The notes: generated from the letters alone by a model not told the origin. A DNA stretch of 64,000 nt from Gillisia mitskevichiae (GCF_003634585.1 NZ_RBLG01000001.1:1054001-1118000); one strand, 5' to 3'; shown: positions 19,151 to 28,787, counted from the stretch's first letter. Numbers and translations are program-made.

Positions 19151-21064
19151 ATGCTTAACATTCATAATTTATCTATTTCATTCGGAGGCGAGAGTTTGTT
19201 TGATGAAATTACCTTTAGACTTGGCGCGGGAGATCGTGTTGGATTAATTGGTAAGAACGGTGCGGGAAAGTCTACAATGCTCAAAATCCTTTCGGGAGAA
19301 CAAGAGGCAGATACAGGCCAAATAGCTAAAGACAAGGCGCTTAAAATTGGTTTCTTGAAACAAGATATTGATTTTATTCAAGGAAGAACTGTGATCGAGG
19401 AGGCGCAACAAGCCTTTGTAGAGATCAAAGCGATGGAAAAGCAGATCGATTTTATCAATGAGCAATTGGCTACCAGAACCGATTACGAAAGTGATGAATA
19501 CACTCAAATAATACAAGATCTTAGTGAAATCACTCATCAATATGAAATTATTGGAGGGTATAACTATCAAGGAGAGACCGAAAAAGTGCTTATTGGACTT
19601 GGTTTTGAGCGTGATAAATTCGACAAACTTACCGATACCTTTTCTGGTGGTTGGAGAATGCGAATTGAATTAGCTAAGCTTTTGCTTCAAAGTAACGATA
19701 TTTTGCTCTTGGATGAGCCTACCAACCACTTAGATATAGAATCTATTATCTGGTTGGAATCTTTCTTAAACAATTACCCAGGTTGTGTGATCATTGTTTC
19801 TCACGATAAGATGTTCCTGGATAATGTAACAAATAGAACTATCGAAATTTCCTTAGGAAAGATCTACGATTATAAAAAGGCTTACTCTGAATATTTGGTT
19901 TTGCGTGGGGAGTTAAGAGAGCAGCAATTAGCTTCTCAGAAAAACCAGGCAAAACAAATTGAGCAAACCGAAAAATTGATCGAGAAATTTCGAGCTAAAG
20001 CTTCCAAGGCTTCTATGGCACAATCCTTAATTAAGAAGTTAGATAAGGTAGATCGAATTGAAGTAGATGAAGATGATAATGCTGTGATGAATTTGCGTTT
20101 TCCAATCTCTTTACAGCCGGGGAAAATTGTAGTAGAAACAGAAGGAATTGGTAAAGCTTATGGACCAGTTCAAATATTGGAAGATATAGACCTGCTAATA
20201 GAAAGAAGCAGTAAGATCGCTTTTGTTGGTCAAAACGGACAAGGTAAAACCACATTGGCTAAAGTAATAGTAGGTGAAATTGGTCATACCGGGAAGTTAA
20301 AATTAGGTCATAATGTTCAGTTAGGATATTTCGCACAGAATCAGGCAGACGAGTTGGATGGTGAGAAAACGGTGCTGGATACGATGATAGATGCTGCTAC
20401 AGAGTCTACCAGGAGTAAAGTGAGGGATATGTTAGGATCTTTCCTTTTTAGAGGAGACGAGGTTAGCAAGAAGGTGAAAGTATTATCTGGAGGAGAAAGA
20501 AACAGATTAGCTTTATGTAAGTTATTGCTTCAACCCTTCAATGTGCTTATTATGGATGAGCCTACCAATCACTTAGACATTAAATCTAAAAATGTGTTAA
20601 AAGAAGCTCTTAAGAGTTTCGAAGGGACCCTAATTATTGTTTCTCACGATAGAGATTTCCTTCAGAATTTAACGCATTCTGTATATGAATTCAAGGATAA
20701 GAAAATCAGGGAATATTTAGGAGATATAGATTTTTATCTAGATCAGCGTAATGTAGAAAACATGCGTGCTATCGAAAAAAAGGATAAGGTTCAAAAAGAA
20801 GTATCTACTAATACCAATTCCAAGCAATCTTATAACGATCAGAAAAAATTTAAATCTCTTCAGAATAAATTAAGCAATACCGAAGCGAAGATCAATAAGT
20901 TGGAAAAAGAAATAAAAACGAAGGATCATGAGATGGCTACAGATTATAATAAGGCCATGGCGAAACCTCACTTTTTAGAGAATTATAAGAAAAATAAAAA
21001 GGAATTAGAATCTCTAATGAAATCTTGGGAACAGTTGCAAGAGGAGTTGGAGATCATATCTTAA
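19151..21064 (+). CDS. ABC-F family ATPase (Uup/EttA type)
   Basis: A 637-residue soluble protein with two ABC ATPase domains and no membrane span. Domain one: Walker A GKNGAGKSTMLK, signature SGGWRMRIELAK, Walker B LLLDEPTNHLD. The linker of about 80 residues is the ABC-F interdomain arm. Domain two: GQNGQGKTTLAK, SGGERNRLALCK, LIMDEPTNHLD. A coiled C-terminal arm (residues 555-635) is like that of Uup. ABC-F proteins act on the ribosome to relieve stalls or protect from antibiotics; which role applies here cannot be told. Confidence 0.93.
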   Translation: MLNIHNLSISFGGESLFDEITFRLGAGDRVGLIGKNGAGKSTMLKILSGEQEADTGQIAKDKALKIGFLKQDIDFIQGRTVIEEAQQAFVEIKAMEKQIDFINEQLATRTDYESDEYTQIIQDLSEITHQYEIIGGYNYQGETEKVLIGLGFERDKFDKLTDTFSGGWRMRIELAKLLLQSNDILLLDEPTNHLDIESIIWLESFLNNYPGCVIIVSHDKMFLDNVTNRTIEISLGKIYDYKKAYSEYLVLRGELREQQLASQKNQAKQIEQTEKLIEKFRAKASKASMAQSLIKKLDKVDRIEVDEDDNAVMNLRFPISLQPGKIVVETEGIGKAYGPVQILEDIDLLIERSSKIAFVGQNGQGKTTLAKVIVGEIGHTGKLKLGHNVQLGYFAQNQADELDGEKTVLDTMIDAATESTRSKVRDMLGSFLFRGDEVSKKVKVLSGGERNRLALCKLLLQPFNVLIMDEPTNHLDIKSKNVLKEALKSFEGTLIIVSHDRDFLQNLTHSVYEFKDKKIREYLGDIDFYLDQRNVENMRAIEKKDKVQKEVSTNTNSKQSYNDQKKFKSLQNKLSNTEAKINKLEKEIKTKDHEMATDYNKAMAKPHFLENYKKNKKELESLMKSWEQLQEELEIIS

Positions 21065-21104
21065 GCTTTTTAAGATAATAAAACGCATTATTGATTAAAC
21101 GCTT

Positions 21105-21129
21105 TATACTTTTACTAGTCTAAAGTATA
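21105..21129. promoter_or_regulatory. Candidate operator before the RND efflux operon
   Basis: TATACTTT (21105-21112) and AAAGTATA (21122-21129) form perfect 8-bp arms around a 9-base centre that itself contains the palindrome ACTAGT. It ends 14 bases before the adaptor start codon, a position suited to a repressor site. No regulator gene lies next to it, and a structural role in the leader RNA is equally possible. Confidence 0.35.
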
Positions 21130-21143
21130 ATTAAAAGTTAATA

Positions 21144-22277
21144 ATGCGTAAAATAATTCTTTCCATCTTGGGAGTAGTACTTGTTATAGGTGCCATATTT
21201 GTAGCTAAAGCAATTATTGAAAGTAATACAAAAGAAAGGCCTCCTGCCAAAAAAGTAGTAAAAACAGTTTATGTGCAAACGGTAGATAATGGGACGGTTC
21301 CCATTGTGATTCCTGCAAATGGTACTGTTACTGCTTTACAAAAAAACACTCTTTTTTCTGAAGTAGAAGGTATTTTTAGAAGTAGCTCCAAACCTTTTAG
21401 ACCAGGACAGGAATACGCTAGAGGTCAAGTTTTATTGCGTATAGATGCAGCAGAATATGCCGCTATTGTGCGGGCTTCTAAAAGTGAATTATATAATAAG
21501 ATCGCGGCTGTAATGCCAGACCTTCGCTTAGATTACCCAGATGTCTATCCAAAATGGGAAACTTATTTAAATAATTTCGACGTTAATAAAAGCTTAGCTC
21601 CGCTCCCAAAATCTTCTTCAGATCAGGAAAATTATTTTATCTCAGGGCGAGGTATCGTTTCTGGATATTATAATATCAAGAATCAAGAAACCAGATTAAA
21701 CAAATTCAATATCGTAGCTCCATATAACGGAGTGCTTACAGAAGCACTTGTTACAGAAGGTTCTTTGGTGAGACCTGGCCAGAAACTAGGAGAATTTATA
21801 GATCCTTCAGAGTACGAACTGGAAGTTGCTGTAAGAAAATCTTTTAGTGATCTATTGAAAGTAGGAGAACAAGTTGCTCTCAAAAATCTTGAAGGAACTC
21901 AGCAGTTTCAAGGGGAAGTAAGCAGAGTAAATAGTAAGATAGATGCAAATTCTCAAACAGTACAAGTCTTTATTAAGATTAAGGATGCCAAGGTGAAAGA
22001 GGGAATGTATTTGGAAGCTAGATTGGAGGCTAGAAATATAGAAAATGCTTTATCTATACCTAGGAACTTATTAGTAGATCAGAACAAAGTTTATATAGTT
22101 GAAGAAAATAATACGCTACAATTGGCAGAAATAGATGCTGTTCATTTTTCGTCGGAATCTGTGGTGATCACCGGCTTAGAAAATGGCACAAAATTGATCT
22201 CGGCTCCAGTGCCTGGTGCATTTGTAGGGATGCCTGTGGAAATAAGTGATAATTCTAGTCTAGCCAAAACCAACTAA
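21144..22277 (+). CDS. RND efflux periplasmic adaptor (HlyD/MFP family)
   Basis: The 377-residue protein is the membrane fusion subunit of a tripartite efflux pump. An N-terminal membrane anchor (residues 4-25) is followed by a lipoyl-like half (NTLFSEVEGIFRSS), a helical part, the second lipoyl half (FNIVAPYNGVLTEALVTEGSLVRPGQKLGEFID), and beta-barrel and proximal domains. It is first in an operon with the pump (2 bases downstream) and a TolC-like factor. Substrate unknown. Confidence 0.92.
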   Translation: MRKIILSILGVVLVIGAIFVAKAIIESNTKERPPAKKVVKTVYVQTVDNGTVPIVIPANGTVTALQKNTLFSEVEGIFRSSSKPFRPGQEYARGQVLLRIDAAEYAAIVRASKSELYNKIAAVMPDLRLDYPDVYPKWETYLNNFDVNKSLAPLPKSSSDQENYFISGRGIVSGYYNIKNQETRLNKFNIVAPYNGVLTEALVTEGSLVRPGQKLGEFIDPSEYELEVAVRKSFSDLLKVGEQVALKNLEGTQQFQGEVSRVNSKIDANSQTVQVFIKIKDAKVKEGMYLEARLEARNIENALSIPRNLLVDQNKVYIVEENNTLQLAEIDAVHFSSESVVITGLENGTKLISAPVPGAFVGMPVEISDNSSLAKTN

Positions 22278-22279
22278 TT

Positions 22280-25200
22280 GTGAGAAAGATAATTAGTTAT
22301 TTTATAAAGTATGAGGTTGCAGTGAATGTTGTGATCTTCGCATTTGTCATTTTTGGATTGATTGGTGTTTTTAATATGAAATCTTCCTTTTTTCCATTGG
22401 TGGATTCTAAGATCATTACTATAAACGTGGCTTATCCGGGTTCTTCCCCCGAGGAGATAGAAGAAGGAATCATTCTCAAGATCGAAGATAATTTAAAAGG
22501 GCTCGTTGGTATAGATCGAGTAACCTCTACAGCTCGCGAAAGTGGTGGTTCTATTACAGTAGAAATTGAAAAGGGCGAAAATATAGATGTTCTTTTATCT
22601 GAAGTTAAAAATGCGGTAGATAGGGTACCTAATTTCCCAACAGGAATGGAGCCACTGGTGGTGGCAAAAAGGGAAGAAATTAGACCTACTATTAGTTTTT
22701 CTGTGAGTGGAGAAAATATTCCACTTGCCACGTTAAAAGAAATAAGTCAGCAAATTGAAAATGACCTGAGGGCAATAGATGGTATTTCTCAAATTAGCCT
22801 ATCTGGATACCCTGATGAAGAAATTGAAATAGCCGTAAGCCAAGAAGATCTTTTGGCATACGATCTTACTTTCCAAGAAGTTGCGGCAGCAGTTGCAAAT
22901 GCGAATATCCTTTCTACCGGAGGAACTATAAAAACAGTATCAGAAGATTATCTAATAAGAGCAAATAACCGTTCTTATTATGGTGATGCGTTAAATGATC
23001 TGGTTGTAAGAGCTACTACCTCCGGACAAACTGTTCGTTTGGGCGATATCGCAGAGATCAGGGATCGTTTTTCAGAAACACCGAACGCTTCCTTTTTTAA
23101 TGGTAACAATTCCGTAAACATTCAAATTAGCAATACGAATAGCGAGGATCTTGTATCTACCGCAGAGAAGGTTCGGGAATATGTACAAGATTTTAATGAG
23201 AAGAATACCAATGTTAGGTTGGATGTAGTAAGTGATTCTTCAATCACTCTGAATCAACGAACAATGCTGCTGTTGGAAAATGGTTTTATTGGGATTTTAT
23301 TAGTGCTCTTCTTTTTATCCTTTTTCTTAAATACCAGACTGGCTTTTTGGGTGGCATTTGGATTGCCGGTAGCATTCTTAGGAATGTTCATTTTTGCTCA
23401 ACAATTTGGAGTAACAATAAATGTTCTTTCTCTGTTCGGGATGATCATTGTGATCGGGATTCTAGTGGATGATGGGATTGTAATTTCAGAAAATATCTAT
23501 CAGCATTACGAAATGGGAAAATCTCCCGTGAAAGCTGCTATAGATGGAACGATGGAAGTAGTGCCGCCAATCATTTCAGCAATTATAACTACGATCCTGG
23601 CTTTTGGAACCTTCTTATTTCTAGACAGTAGGATCGGAGAATTTTTCGGAGAAGTTTCTACAGTCGTTATACTTACACTTACTGTTTCTTTAGTGGAGGC
23701 ATTAATAATCTTACCTGCGCATATTGCACATTCCAAGGCCTTAAGAAGAGATTCTGAAGTTGGCGCCGAGAAGAAAAAAGGCATTGCCAAAGTTTTTGAT
23801 AAGCTAAGAGGTTTTAACAGGACTGGTGATAAAATAATGTCTTATTTAAGAGATAAGATCTATAGTCCAGTTTTAAAATTTGTTTTAAATCAGCAGGTAT
23901 TAAGTTTTTCTATTTTATTGGTTTTTCTAATTCTCACAATTGGCGCCATTGGAGGAGGATGGATACGAGTTACCTTATTTCCTAGTATTGCCAGCGACAG
24001 AGTTTCTATAGATCTATTAATGGCCGAAGGAACCAATCCTGCAAAGACAGATTCCATAATTAGTATGGTAGAAGCTGCGGCATGGAGAGTAAATAAGGAA
24101 TATACAGAGAAACAAACAGGAGATAAGCAGGTGGTAGAAAATATTATTAAACAGGTTGGGCCTGGGAATAATAAAGCATCACTTCAAGTTAATCTTTTGC
24201 CTGGGGAAGAGCGAGATTTTGGCTCTCCAGAAATAACTAACTCTATACGAGAAGAAGTAGGGCCTGTATTTGGTGTAGAAAGCCTCACTTTTGGCTCTGG
24301 AGGAAATTTTGGAGGAAGTCCGGTTTCAGTATCCTTACTTGGAAATAATATTTCTGAACTGGAAGCTGCAAAAGAAGAACTTAAAACTATTTTCGAAAAT
24401 AATTCTTTACTCAAAGATGTTACAGATAGCGACCCTAAAGGAATTAAAGAAATAGATATCAAACTAAAGAATAATGCATATGCTTTAGGCCTTGACCTTA
24501 ATAATGTGATGAGGCAAATTAGAAATGCATTCTTTGGGGCGCAAGCACAACGTTTCCAGCGAGGGCAAGACGAAATTAGAGTTTGGGTGCGCTATGATCT
24601 GGAAGCAAGATCTTCTATTACTCAATTAGACGATTATAGATTGATCACTCCTTCTGGCAACCGAGTTCCATTTAGGGAAATAGCAACTTATCAAATTGTT
24701 CGGGGAACCGAGTCTATTAGCCATTTAGATGGGAAAAGAGAAATTCGGGTAAGCGCCGATATGGAAGATCCTAACGGGTCTGCTACAGACATTCTTCAGG
24801 ATATTCAAGATAATATAATGCCGGATCTTCTAGCACAATACCCATCTTTATCTGTTTCTTACGAAGGACAAAACCGGGAAGCCGATAAACTTACTAGTTC
24901 TGCAAAGAAAGTTTTGCCAATTGTATTATTTCTTATTTATGCAACTATCGCATTTACTTTCAGAAGTTATAGTCAGCCTTTCCTATTAATGCTTATGATC
25001 CCTTTTAGTGTTATTGGAATTGCATGGGGACATTGGATACACGGATTTCCAATAAATGTACTTTCAGCACTTGGAATTATAGCGCTCATTGGGATCATGG
25101 TGAATGACGGATTGGTTTTTATTGGGAAGTTTAATAGCTTTTTGGTGGAAGGAATGAAGTTTGAAAAGGCGCTTTATGAAGCTGGACGTTCCAGATTTCG

Positions 25201-25486
25201 GGCAATATTCTTAACTTCAATTACAACTATCGCAGGATTGGCTCCATTAATTTTCGAAAAGAGTAGGCAAGCACAATTTCTAAAACCTATGGCGATTTCT
25301 ATTGCTTATGGAATTGCAATTGCAACCGTACTAACATTGCTATTATTACCCTTATTCCTTTCTATAAGTAATAATATTAAGGTGGGAAGTATTTGGTTAG
25401 CCACAGGGAAAAAGGTTGATAACGAACAGGTGGAAAGAGCTATTAAAGAACAAAAAGAAAAAGAAGTTCATGAAATACATCAATAA
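22280..25486 (+). CDS. RND efflux pump, inner-membrane permease
   Basis: A 1068-residue pump of the HAE/AcrB-like class: membrane spans at residues about 10-30, 335-480, 530-560, 870-1035, with two large periplasmic loops. The TM4 proton-relay region reads GMIIVIGILVDDGIVISENIY, with the paired acidic residues of active RND pumps. It starts at a GTG two bases after the adaptor stop (TAATTGTGA), and its end overlaps the TolC start by 17 bases. The substrate is not clear; the relation is to multidrug/lipid pumps rather than the CusA type. Confidence 0.93.
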   Translation: MRKIISYFIKYEVAVNVVIFAFVIFGLIGVFNMKSSFFPLVDSKIITINVAYPGSSPEEIEEGIILKIEDNLKGLVGIDRVTSTARESGGSITVEIEKGENIDVLLSEVKNAVDRVPNFPTGMEPLVVAKREEIRPTISFSVSGENIPLATLKEISQQIENDLRAIDGISQISLSGYPDEEIEIAVSQEDLLAYDLTFQEVAAAVANANILSTGGTIKTVSEDYLIRANNRSYYGDALNDLVVRATTSGQTVRLGDIAEIRDRFSETPNASFFNGNNSVNIQISNTNSEDLVSTAEKVREYVQDFNEKNTNVRLDVVSDSSITLNQRTMLLLENGFIGILLVLFFLSFFLNTRLAFWVAFGLPVAFLGMFIFAQQFGVTINVLSLFGMIIVIGILVDDGIVISENIYQHYEMGKSPVKAAIDGTMEVVPPIISAIITTILAFGTFLFLDSRIGEFFGEVSTVVILTLTVSLVEALIILPAHIAHSKALRRDSEVGAEKKKGIAKVFDKLRGFNRTGDKIMSYLRDKIYSPVLKFVLNQQVLSFSILLVFLILTIGAIGGGWIRVTLFPSIASDRVSIDLLMAEGTNPAKTDSIISMVEAAAWRVNKEYTEKQTGDKQVVENIIKQVGPGNNKASLQVNLLPGEERDFGSPEITNSIREEVGPVFGVESLTFGSGGNFGGSPVSVSLLGNNISELEAAKEELKTIFENNSLLKDVTDSDPKGIKEIDIKLKNNAYALGLDLNNVMRQIRNAFFGAQAQRFQRGQDEIRVWVRYDLEARSSITQLDDYRLITPSGNRVPFREIATYQIVRGTESISHLDGKREIRVSADMEDPNGSATDILQDIQDNIMPDLLAQYPSLSVSYEGQNREADKLTSSAKKVLPIVLFLIYATIAFTFRSYSQPFLLMLMIPFSVIGIAWGHWIHGFPINVLSALGIIALIGIMVNDGLVFIGKFNSFLVEGMKFEKALYEAGRSRFRAIFLTSITTIAGLAPLIFEKSRQAQFLKPMAISIAYGIAIATVLTLLLLPLFLSISNNIKVGSIWLATGKKVDNEQVERAIKEQKEKEVHEIHQ

Positions 25487-26798
25487 TACTCTAATACTTT
25501 TTTTGATCTTTTTCTGCGGAAAAAGTTTTGGACAAACCACAGTGATAACTAAGGATGAGGCGATCACTAAAACTTTGGAAAACAATTATGGTATTAAGCG
25601 CTCTCGAAATTTAATTGATATTGCTAATAATAATCAGAGCCTTTTAAATTCTGGATACCTACCAAGTTTAACTGCAAATGCAGGAACTAATTATAATATA
25701 GAAAATATTGAAGCACAACGTCAGGATGGGGACTCTCAAAATTTGAAAGGTGCTGAAACTAAACGTTATAATGCTTCACTTAATTTAAACTATACCTTAT
25801 TTGATGGCTTAGGTAGGCTTTACAACTACAAGCAGTTAAAAGAGCAATATAAATTAACCGAACTAGAAGCAAGGGAAACTATTGAGAACACAATTCTGCA
25901 ATTATTAAGTGTTTATTTTGAGGTAGCTCGACTTACAGAAAACGTGAGTGTATTAAATGAAACTTTAGATATCTCTAAACAGCGAATTACAAGAGCTCAA
26001 TACCAATTTGATTATGGGCAAACCTCAAGACTGGGGATTTTAAATGCGGAAGTAGATGTAAATAATGATAGTATAGCATTGTTAAATACCAAGCAACAAT
26101 TAGAAAACACTAAAAGAGATCTGCTTGTAATATTAAATGAACCTAGAAAGGAACTTCAATCTATTGCGATAGACACAAGCATTAATTTTTTGTCTGAAAT
26201 TGAATTGGAAGAATTTATAAAAACTTCTAATCTTAATAATGTAAGTTTATTACAGGCAGAAAGTAACTTATTAATATCAGATTACGATATTAAGGTTAGT
26301 AAATCGGGATATCTTCCTAGTTTAGGTCTTAGCGGGTCTTATGGATGGAACAATAGCGATTTACCCTCTACTTCGTTTGTACAAACAAGTACTACAAAAG
26401 GATATTCTGCAGGTTTAAATTTAAGTTGGAATTTGTTTGATGGTGGGAGTACGATTACCAATGTTAAGAATGCTGAGATCAGGTTAGAGAATCAACAGTA
26501 TTTAAAAGAGCAATTGATTTTAGAAGTACAAAGAGATATAGCTAACTCTTGGGGAAATTATCAAAACAAGAGGTATATTTATGAAGTACAAGAAAAGAAC
26601 GTTTTAACTAACGAGGACAATTTTAATAGATCTCAAGAGCAATTCAAGCTTGGACAGATATCTTCCATAGAATTCCGTCAGGCACAAATTAATTTGCTTA
26701 ATGCCAAGACAAATAAGAACTTAGCTAAATATGATGCTAAATTTGCAGAACTTCAGGTGTTACAATTAACCGGACAGCTGTTAAATTTGGAATTTTAG
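25470..26798 (+). CDS. TolC family outer-membrane efflux protein
   Basis: The 442-residue protein forms the outer-membrane channel of the pump encoded just upstream. A signal peptide at residues 1-22 (MKYINNTLILFLIFFCGKSF) is followed by the two repeated OEP halves, with helical segments such as NLNYTLFDGLGRLYNYK and NLSWNLFDGGSTITNVK. A longer frame begins at 25416, but its first 18 residues are polar and lysine-rich, so the ATG at 25470, inside the pump's 3' end, is the right start. Confidence 0.92.
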   Translation: MKYINNTLILFLIFFCGKSFGQTTVITKDEAITKTLENNYGIKRSRNLIDIANNNQSLLNSGYLPSLTANAGTNYNIENIEAQRQDGDSQNLKGAETKRYNASLNLNYTLFDGLGRLYNYKQLKEQYKLTELEARETIENTILQLLSVYFEVARLTENVSVLNETLDISKQRITRAQYQFDYGQTSRLGILNAEVDVNNDSIALLNTKQQLENTKRDLLVILNEPRKELQSIAIDTSINFLSEIELEEFIKTSNLNNVSLLQAESNLLISDYDIKVSKSGYLPSLGLSGSYGWNNSDLPSTSFVQTSTTKGYSAGLNLSWNLFDGGSTITNVKNAEIRLENQQYLKEQLILEVQRDIANSWGNYQNKRYIYEVQEKNVLTNEDNFNRSQEQFKLGQISSIEFRQAQINLLNAKTNKNLAKYDAKFAELQVLQLTGQLLNLEF

Positions 26799-26822
26799 AA
26801 TTACACAAATAGAAATTACTAG

Positions 26823-27005
26823 ATGTTAGAGCACGAATTTCAATGTCCATATTGTTGGGAAGGCATTACGATGCTTTTAGATACTTCGGTATCTAGGCAA
26901 ACTTATATTGAAGATTGTGAGGTATGTTGTAATCCAATCGAGATTCGGGTTGCTTTTGAGAATAACGAACTGCAAAGTTTTGAGGCTAATGGAATAGAAC
27001 AATAA
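26823..27005 (+). CDS. CPXCG motif-containing cysteine-rich protein
   Basis: A 60-residue protein with two cysteine pairs, CPYC at residues 8-11 and CEVC near 32-35 (followed by CNPIEI), probably one zinc-binding site. The rest matches the small CPXCG family of unknown function found in many Gram-negative bacteria. It lies 24 bases after the TolC gene and may share its transcript. Confidence 0.87.
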   Translation: MLEHEFQCPYCWEGITMLLDTSVSRQTYIEDCEVCCNPIEIRVAFENNELQSFEANGIEQ

Positions 27006-27087
27006 TTATTATAATAAATTATCTGTTTTATTGTACTTAAATTGTTAAATTTATAACCAATAGTAATAATTCAGGCATCTACTAAAT

Positions 27088-27441
27088 ATGATTTCCACTT
27101 TCGAACTTTCTAATCATGTAGTAGGGCTTATAATAGATAAAGATATTGAAGAGGGCAACCTGGAAGATATTCATGAAATTATTTTAGAACGAATTTCCGA
27201 ATTCGGAAAAATAAATATTTTCTGTGAGATAGCTAAAGGACATGATGTTGCCTTTTTATGTTTAATAGATGAATTAAAGTTCAAGTACGAGAATTCTTCC
27301 AATATTAATAAGTTCGCTATAGTTACAGATCTTACTTGGCTAAGAGCAGCTATGAATATTAATCATCTTATCGTTCATACTGACATTCGACCTTTCGAAA
27401 TTAAAGATAGGATGCAGGCAATACAATGGATATCTGAATAA
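27088..27441 (+). CDS. SpoIIAA-like STAS/SEC14 domain protein
   Basis: A 117-residue single-domain protein of the SpoIIAA-like family. Strand and helix pattern and the ends fit: MISTFELSNHVVGLIID, INIFCEIAKGHD, KFAIVTDLTWLRA, VHTDIRPFEIKDRMQAIQW. The family can bind lipid-like ligands and is often near stress or metal genes, but function is not established. It is the last chromosomal gene before tRNA-fMet; two diverged relatives lie inside the mobile element. Confidence 0.8.
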   Translation: MISTFELSNHVVGLIIDKDIEEGNLEDIHEIILERISEFGKINIFCEIAKGHDVAFLCLIDELKFKYENSSNINKFAIVTDLTWLRAAMNINHLIVHTDIRPFEIKDRMQAIQWISE

Positions 27442-27742
27442 GAGTTTTCAGCTTATTCTCAATTATATTCTAAGAAAGATCCGTTAATAATTCATCCGTC
27501 CCATTTTTTTCAGTAAAATCATTCCTAACTCATTTATTTCAGAACAAATCTTTCAAGATATTTTAAATTTTTGGGAGGATGAATATAATAGTTTCAATTA
27601 TTTATCTGCTTTGGTGTTGGTAGGTATTTTCAGAATACAGTGAAAATCAAATACTTGGTAAGGGAAAAAGTACTATGATCTTAGTGCTTAATAACTGGTT
27701 AAATGCAATGAATAAAATTGCTGAATATTTTTTTAAAAAACC
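27442..27742. other. Gene-free stretch before the tRNA promoter
   Basis: AT-rich sequence with many stop codons in all frames. No hairpin terminator or gene was seen. The tRNA promoter begins directly after it. Confidence 0.6.
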
Positions 27743-27773
27743 TTTGTATAAGTAGAAAACCGTTGTATATTTG
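27743..27773 (+). promoter_or_regulatory. Promoter of tRNA-fMet (Bacteroidota consensus)
   Basis: TTTG at 27743-27746 and TATATTTG at 27766-27773 are spaced by exactly 19 bases. This is the consensus of the major Bacteroidota sigma factor (TTTG-N19-TAnnTTTG). It lies 78 bases before the tRNA. Confidence 0.8.
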
Positions 27774-27851
27774 CCATCCGATAGCGCAGCAATGAGGATG
27801 ATGAAAATGCTGAAAGATCGATAAAATTGACATTTTGAAATTACGATATAT

Positions 27852-27927
<76 letters not shown>

Positions 27928-27936
27928 GGAAAGACA

Positions 27937-27966
27937 AGGCTTCACAGAAATGTGGAGCCTTTCTTG
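27937..27966 (+). terminator. Terminator after tRNA-fMet supplied by the element
   Basis: AGGCTTCACA (27937-27946) pairs with TGTGGAGCCT (27951-27960), one G-T wobble, GAAA loop, followed by TTCTTGTTTC. It replaces the chromosomal tRNA terminator, now stranded beyond attR at 50495. Confidence 0.7.
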
Positions 27967-27975
27967 TTTCTATCC

Positions 27976-27997
27976 AGTACAGAATAAGTACAGAATA
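27976..27997 (+). repeat. Left copy of tandem AGTACAGAATA repeat (candidate integrase arm site)
   Basis: Two perfect head-to-tail copies of the 11-mer AGTACAGAATA, 48 bp inside attL. The same 22 bp recur in the same orientation at 50321-50342, 103 bp inside attR. Tyrosine recombinases of this kind have N-terminal arm-binding domains whose sites are short direct repeats flanking the core. Confidence 0.65.
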
Positions 27998-28006
27998 TTG
28001 TTCTTT

Positions 28007-28135
28007 TCAAATCGTCATTCTAATTGATGCTAAATCATTCTTTTTGTCCCTTAATTCTATGAATTTTTGATTTGGAGTATAGAAATCAACGATTTTGACT
28101 ATTTCAGATCTAATATAACTTCTTAGTTTTCTCAT
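28007..28135 (-). CDS. Possible small protein at the element's left end (42 aa)
   Basis: The frame begins with an ATG at 28135 and encodes 42 residues, rich in charged residues (MRKLRSYIRSEIVKIVDFYT, then PNQKFIELRDKKNDLASIRM). Basic N-terminus with helix-like spacing. No recognised family. It lies in the 340-bp region between attL and the metal genes, on the strand pointing to attL, where excision or control factors can lie. Could be chance. Confidence 0.3.
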   Translation of the reverse strand: MRKLRSYIRSEIVKIVDFYTPNQKFIELRDKKNDLASIRMTI

Positions 28136-28249
28136 TATTTTAATTTTTTATTTGTTAAAACAAGGATTTTTATCTCAAAGTTTGTTTGTCGTCTATTTTG
28201 TAAATGTAATTCCATCAATTTTTGCATAACCTGTGCACTACAATTAAAT

Positions 28250-28257
28250 TATCTTTG
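28250..28257 (+). promoter_or_regulatory. Candidate -7 element of the metal resistance operon
   Basis: TATCTTTG matches TAnnTTTG, 10 bases before the first ATG of the operon. That would leave an unusually short leader. The best TTTG for a -33 box (28221-28224) is at 25 bases, too far, so activator help or a different start would be required. Confidence 0.4.
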
Positions 28258-28266
28258 TAAAACTTT

Positions 28267-28662
28267 ATGAAAATACTCGTTTCCATATCAATGTCGTTTC
28301 TATTCTTTTTTCAAGGAATAGCGGCCAATATGGAAGTTTGTGAGCAGATAGAAGAAATATCTCATTTTATTGCTCATTATCAAGACCATAAAGAAGATGA
28401 TGGATATTCATTTATCGATTACGTTTATCAAGATTACATAAAAGATGATGGCAAATTGGATAACCACCATCCAGATCCGGACCACGAAAATGCGCCTGTG
28501 CATACAAATCATCAATGTTGTTTGCATTTCGTATTCTTATCCCCTTTTCGACCAACATCAATTAGTCCGATATTCTCCGAGTCACAAAATGAGTATAATT
28601 TCTATAATTTTCAATTAAATTCCAGATATCTGGAATCTCTTTTCCAACCACCTAAAGTTTAA
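28267..28662 (+). CDS. Secreted His/Asp-rich protein before CusA (possible metal binding)
   Basis: A 131-residue protein with a signal peptide (about residues 1-20, MKILVSISMSFLFFFQGIAA). The mature part has a His/Asp-rich segment at about residues 75-97 (DNHHPDPDHENAPVHTNHQCC). Such a pattern suggests periplasmic metal binding, but the family is not one I recognise by name. It is the first gene of the efflux cluster, 125 bases before the pump gene, a position where small periplasmic metal-binding proteins often occur in Bacteroidota. Confidence 0.7.
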   Translation: MKILVSISMSFLFFFQGIAANMEVCEQIEEISHFIAHYQDHKEDDGYSFIDYVYQDYIKDDGKLDNHHPDPDHENAPVHTNHQCCLHFVFLSPFRPTSISPIFSESQNEYNFYNFQLNSRYLESLFQPPKV

Positions 28663-28787
28663 TTCAGTTTTTTTTTAGGATAGCTATATCCTCTTTTAAC
28701 CTACTCATAGGGTTAATTCCTGTTTCGTATGATTTCGCGATTGCTAACAATCATTTCGAAAATTTTAACTGAATTAAATCTCATTAC

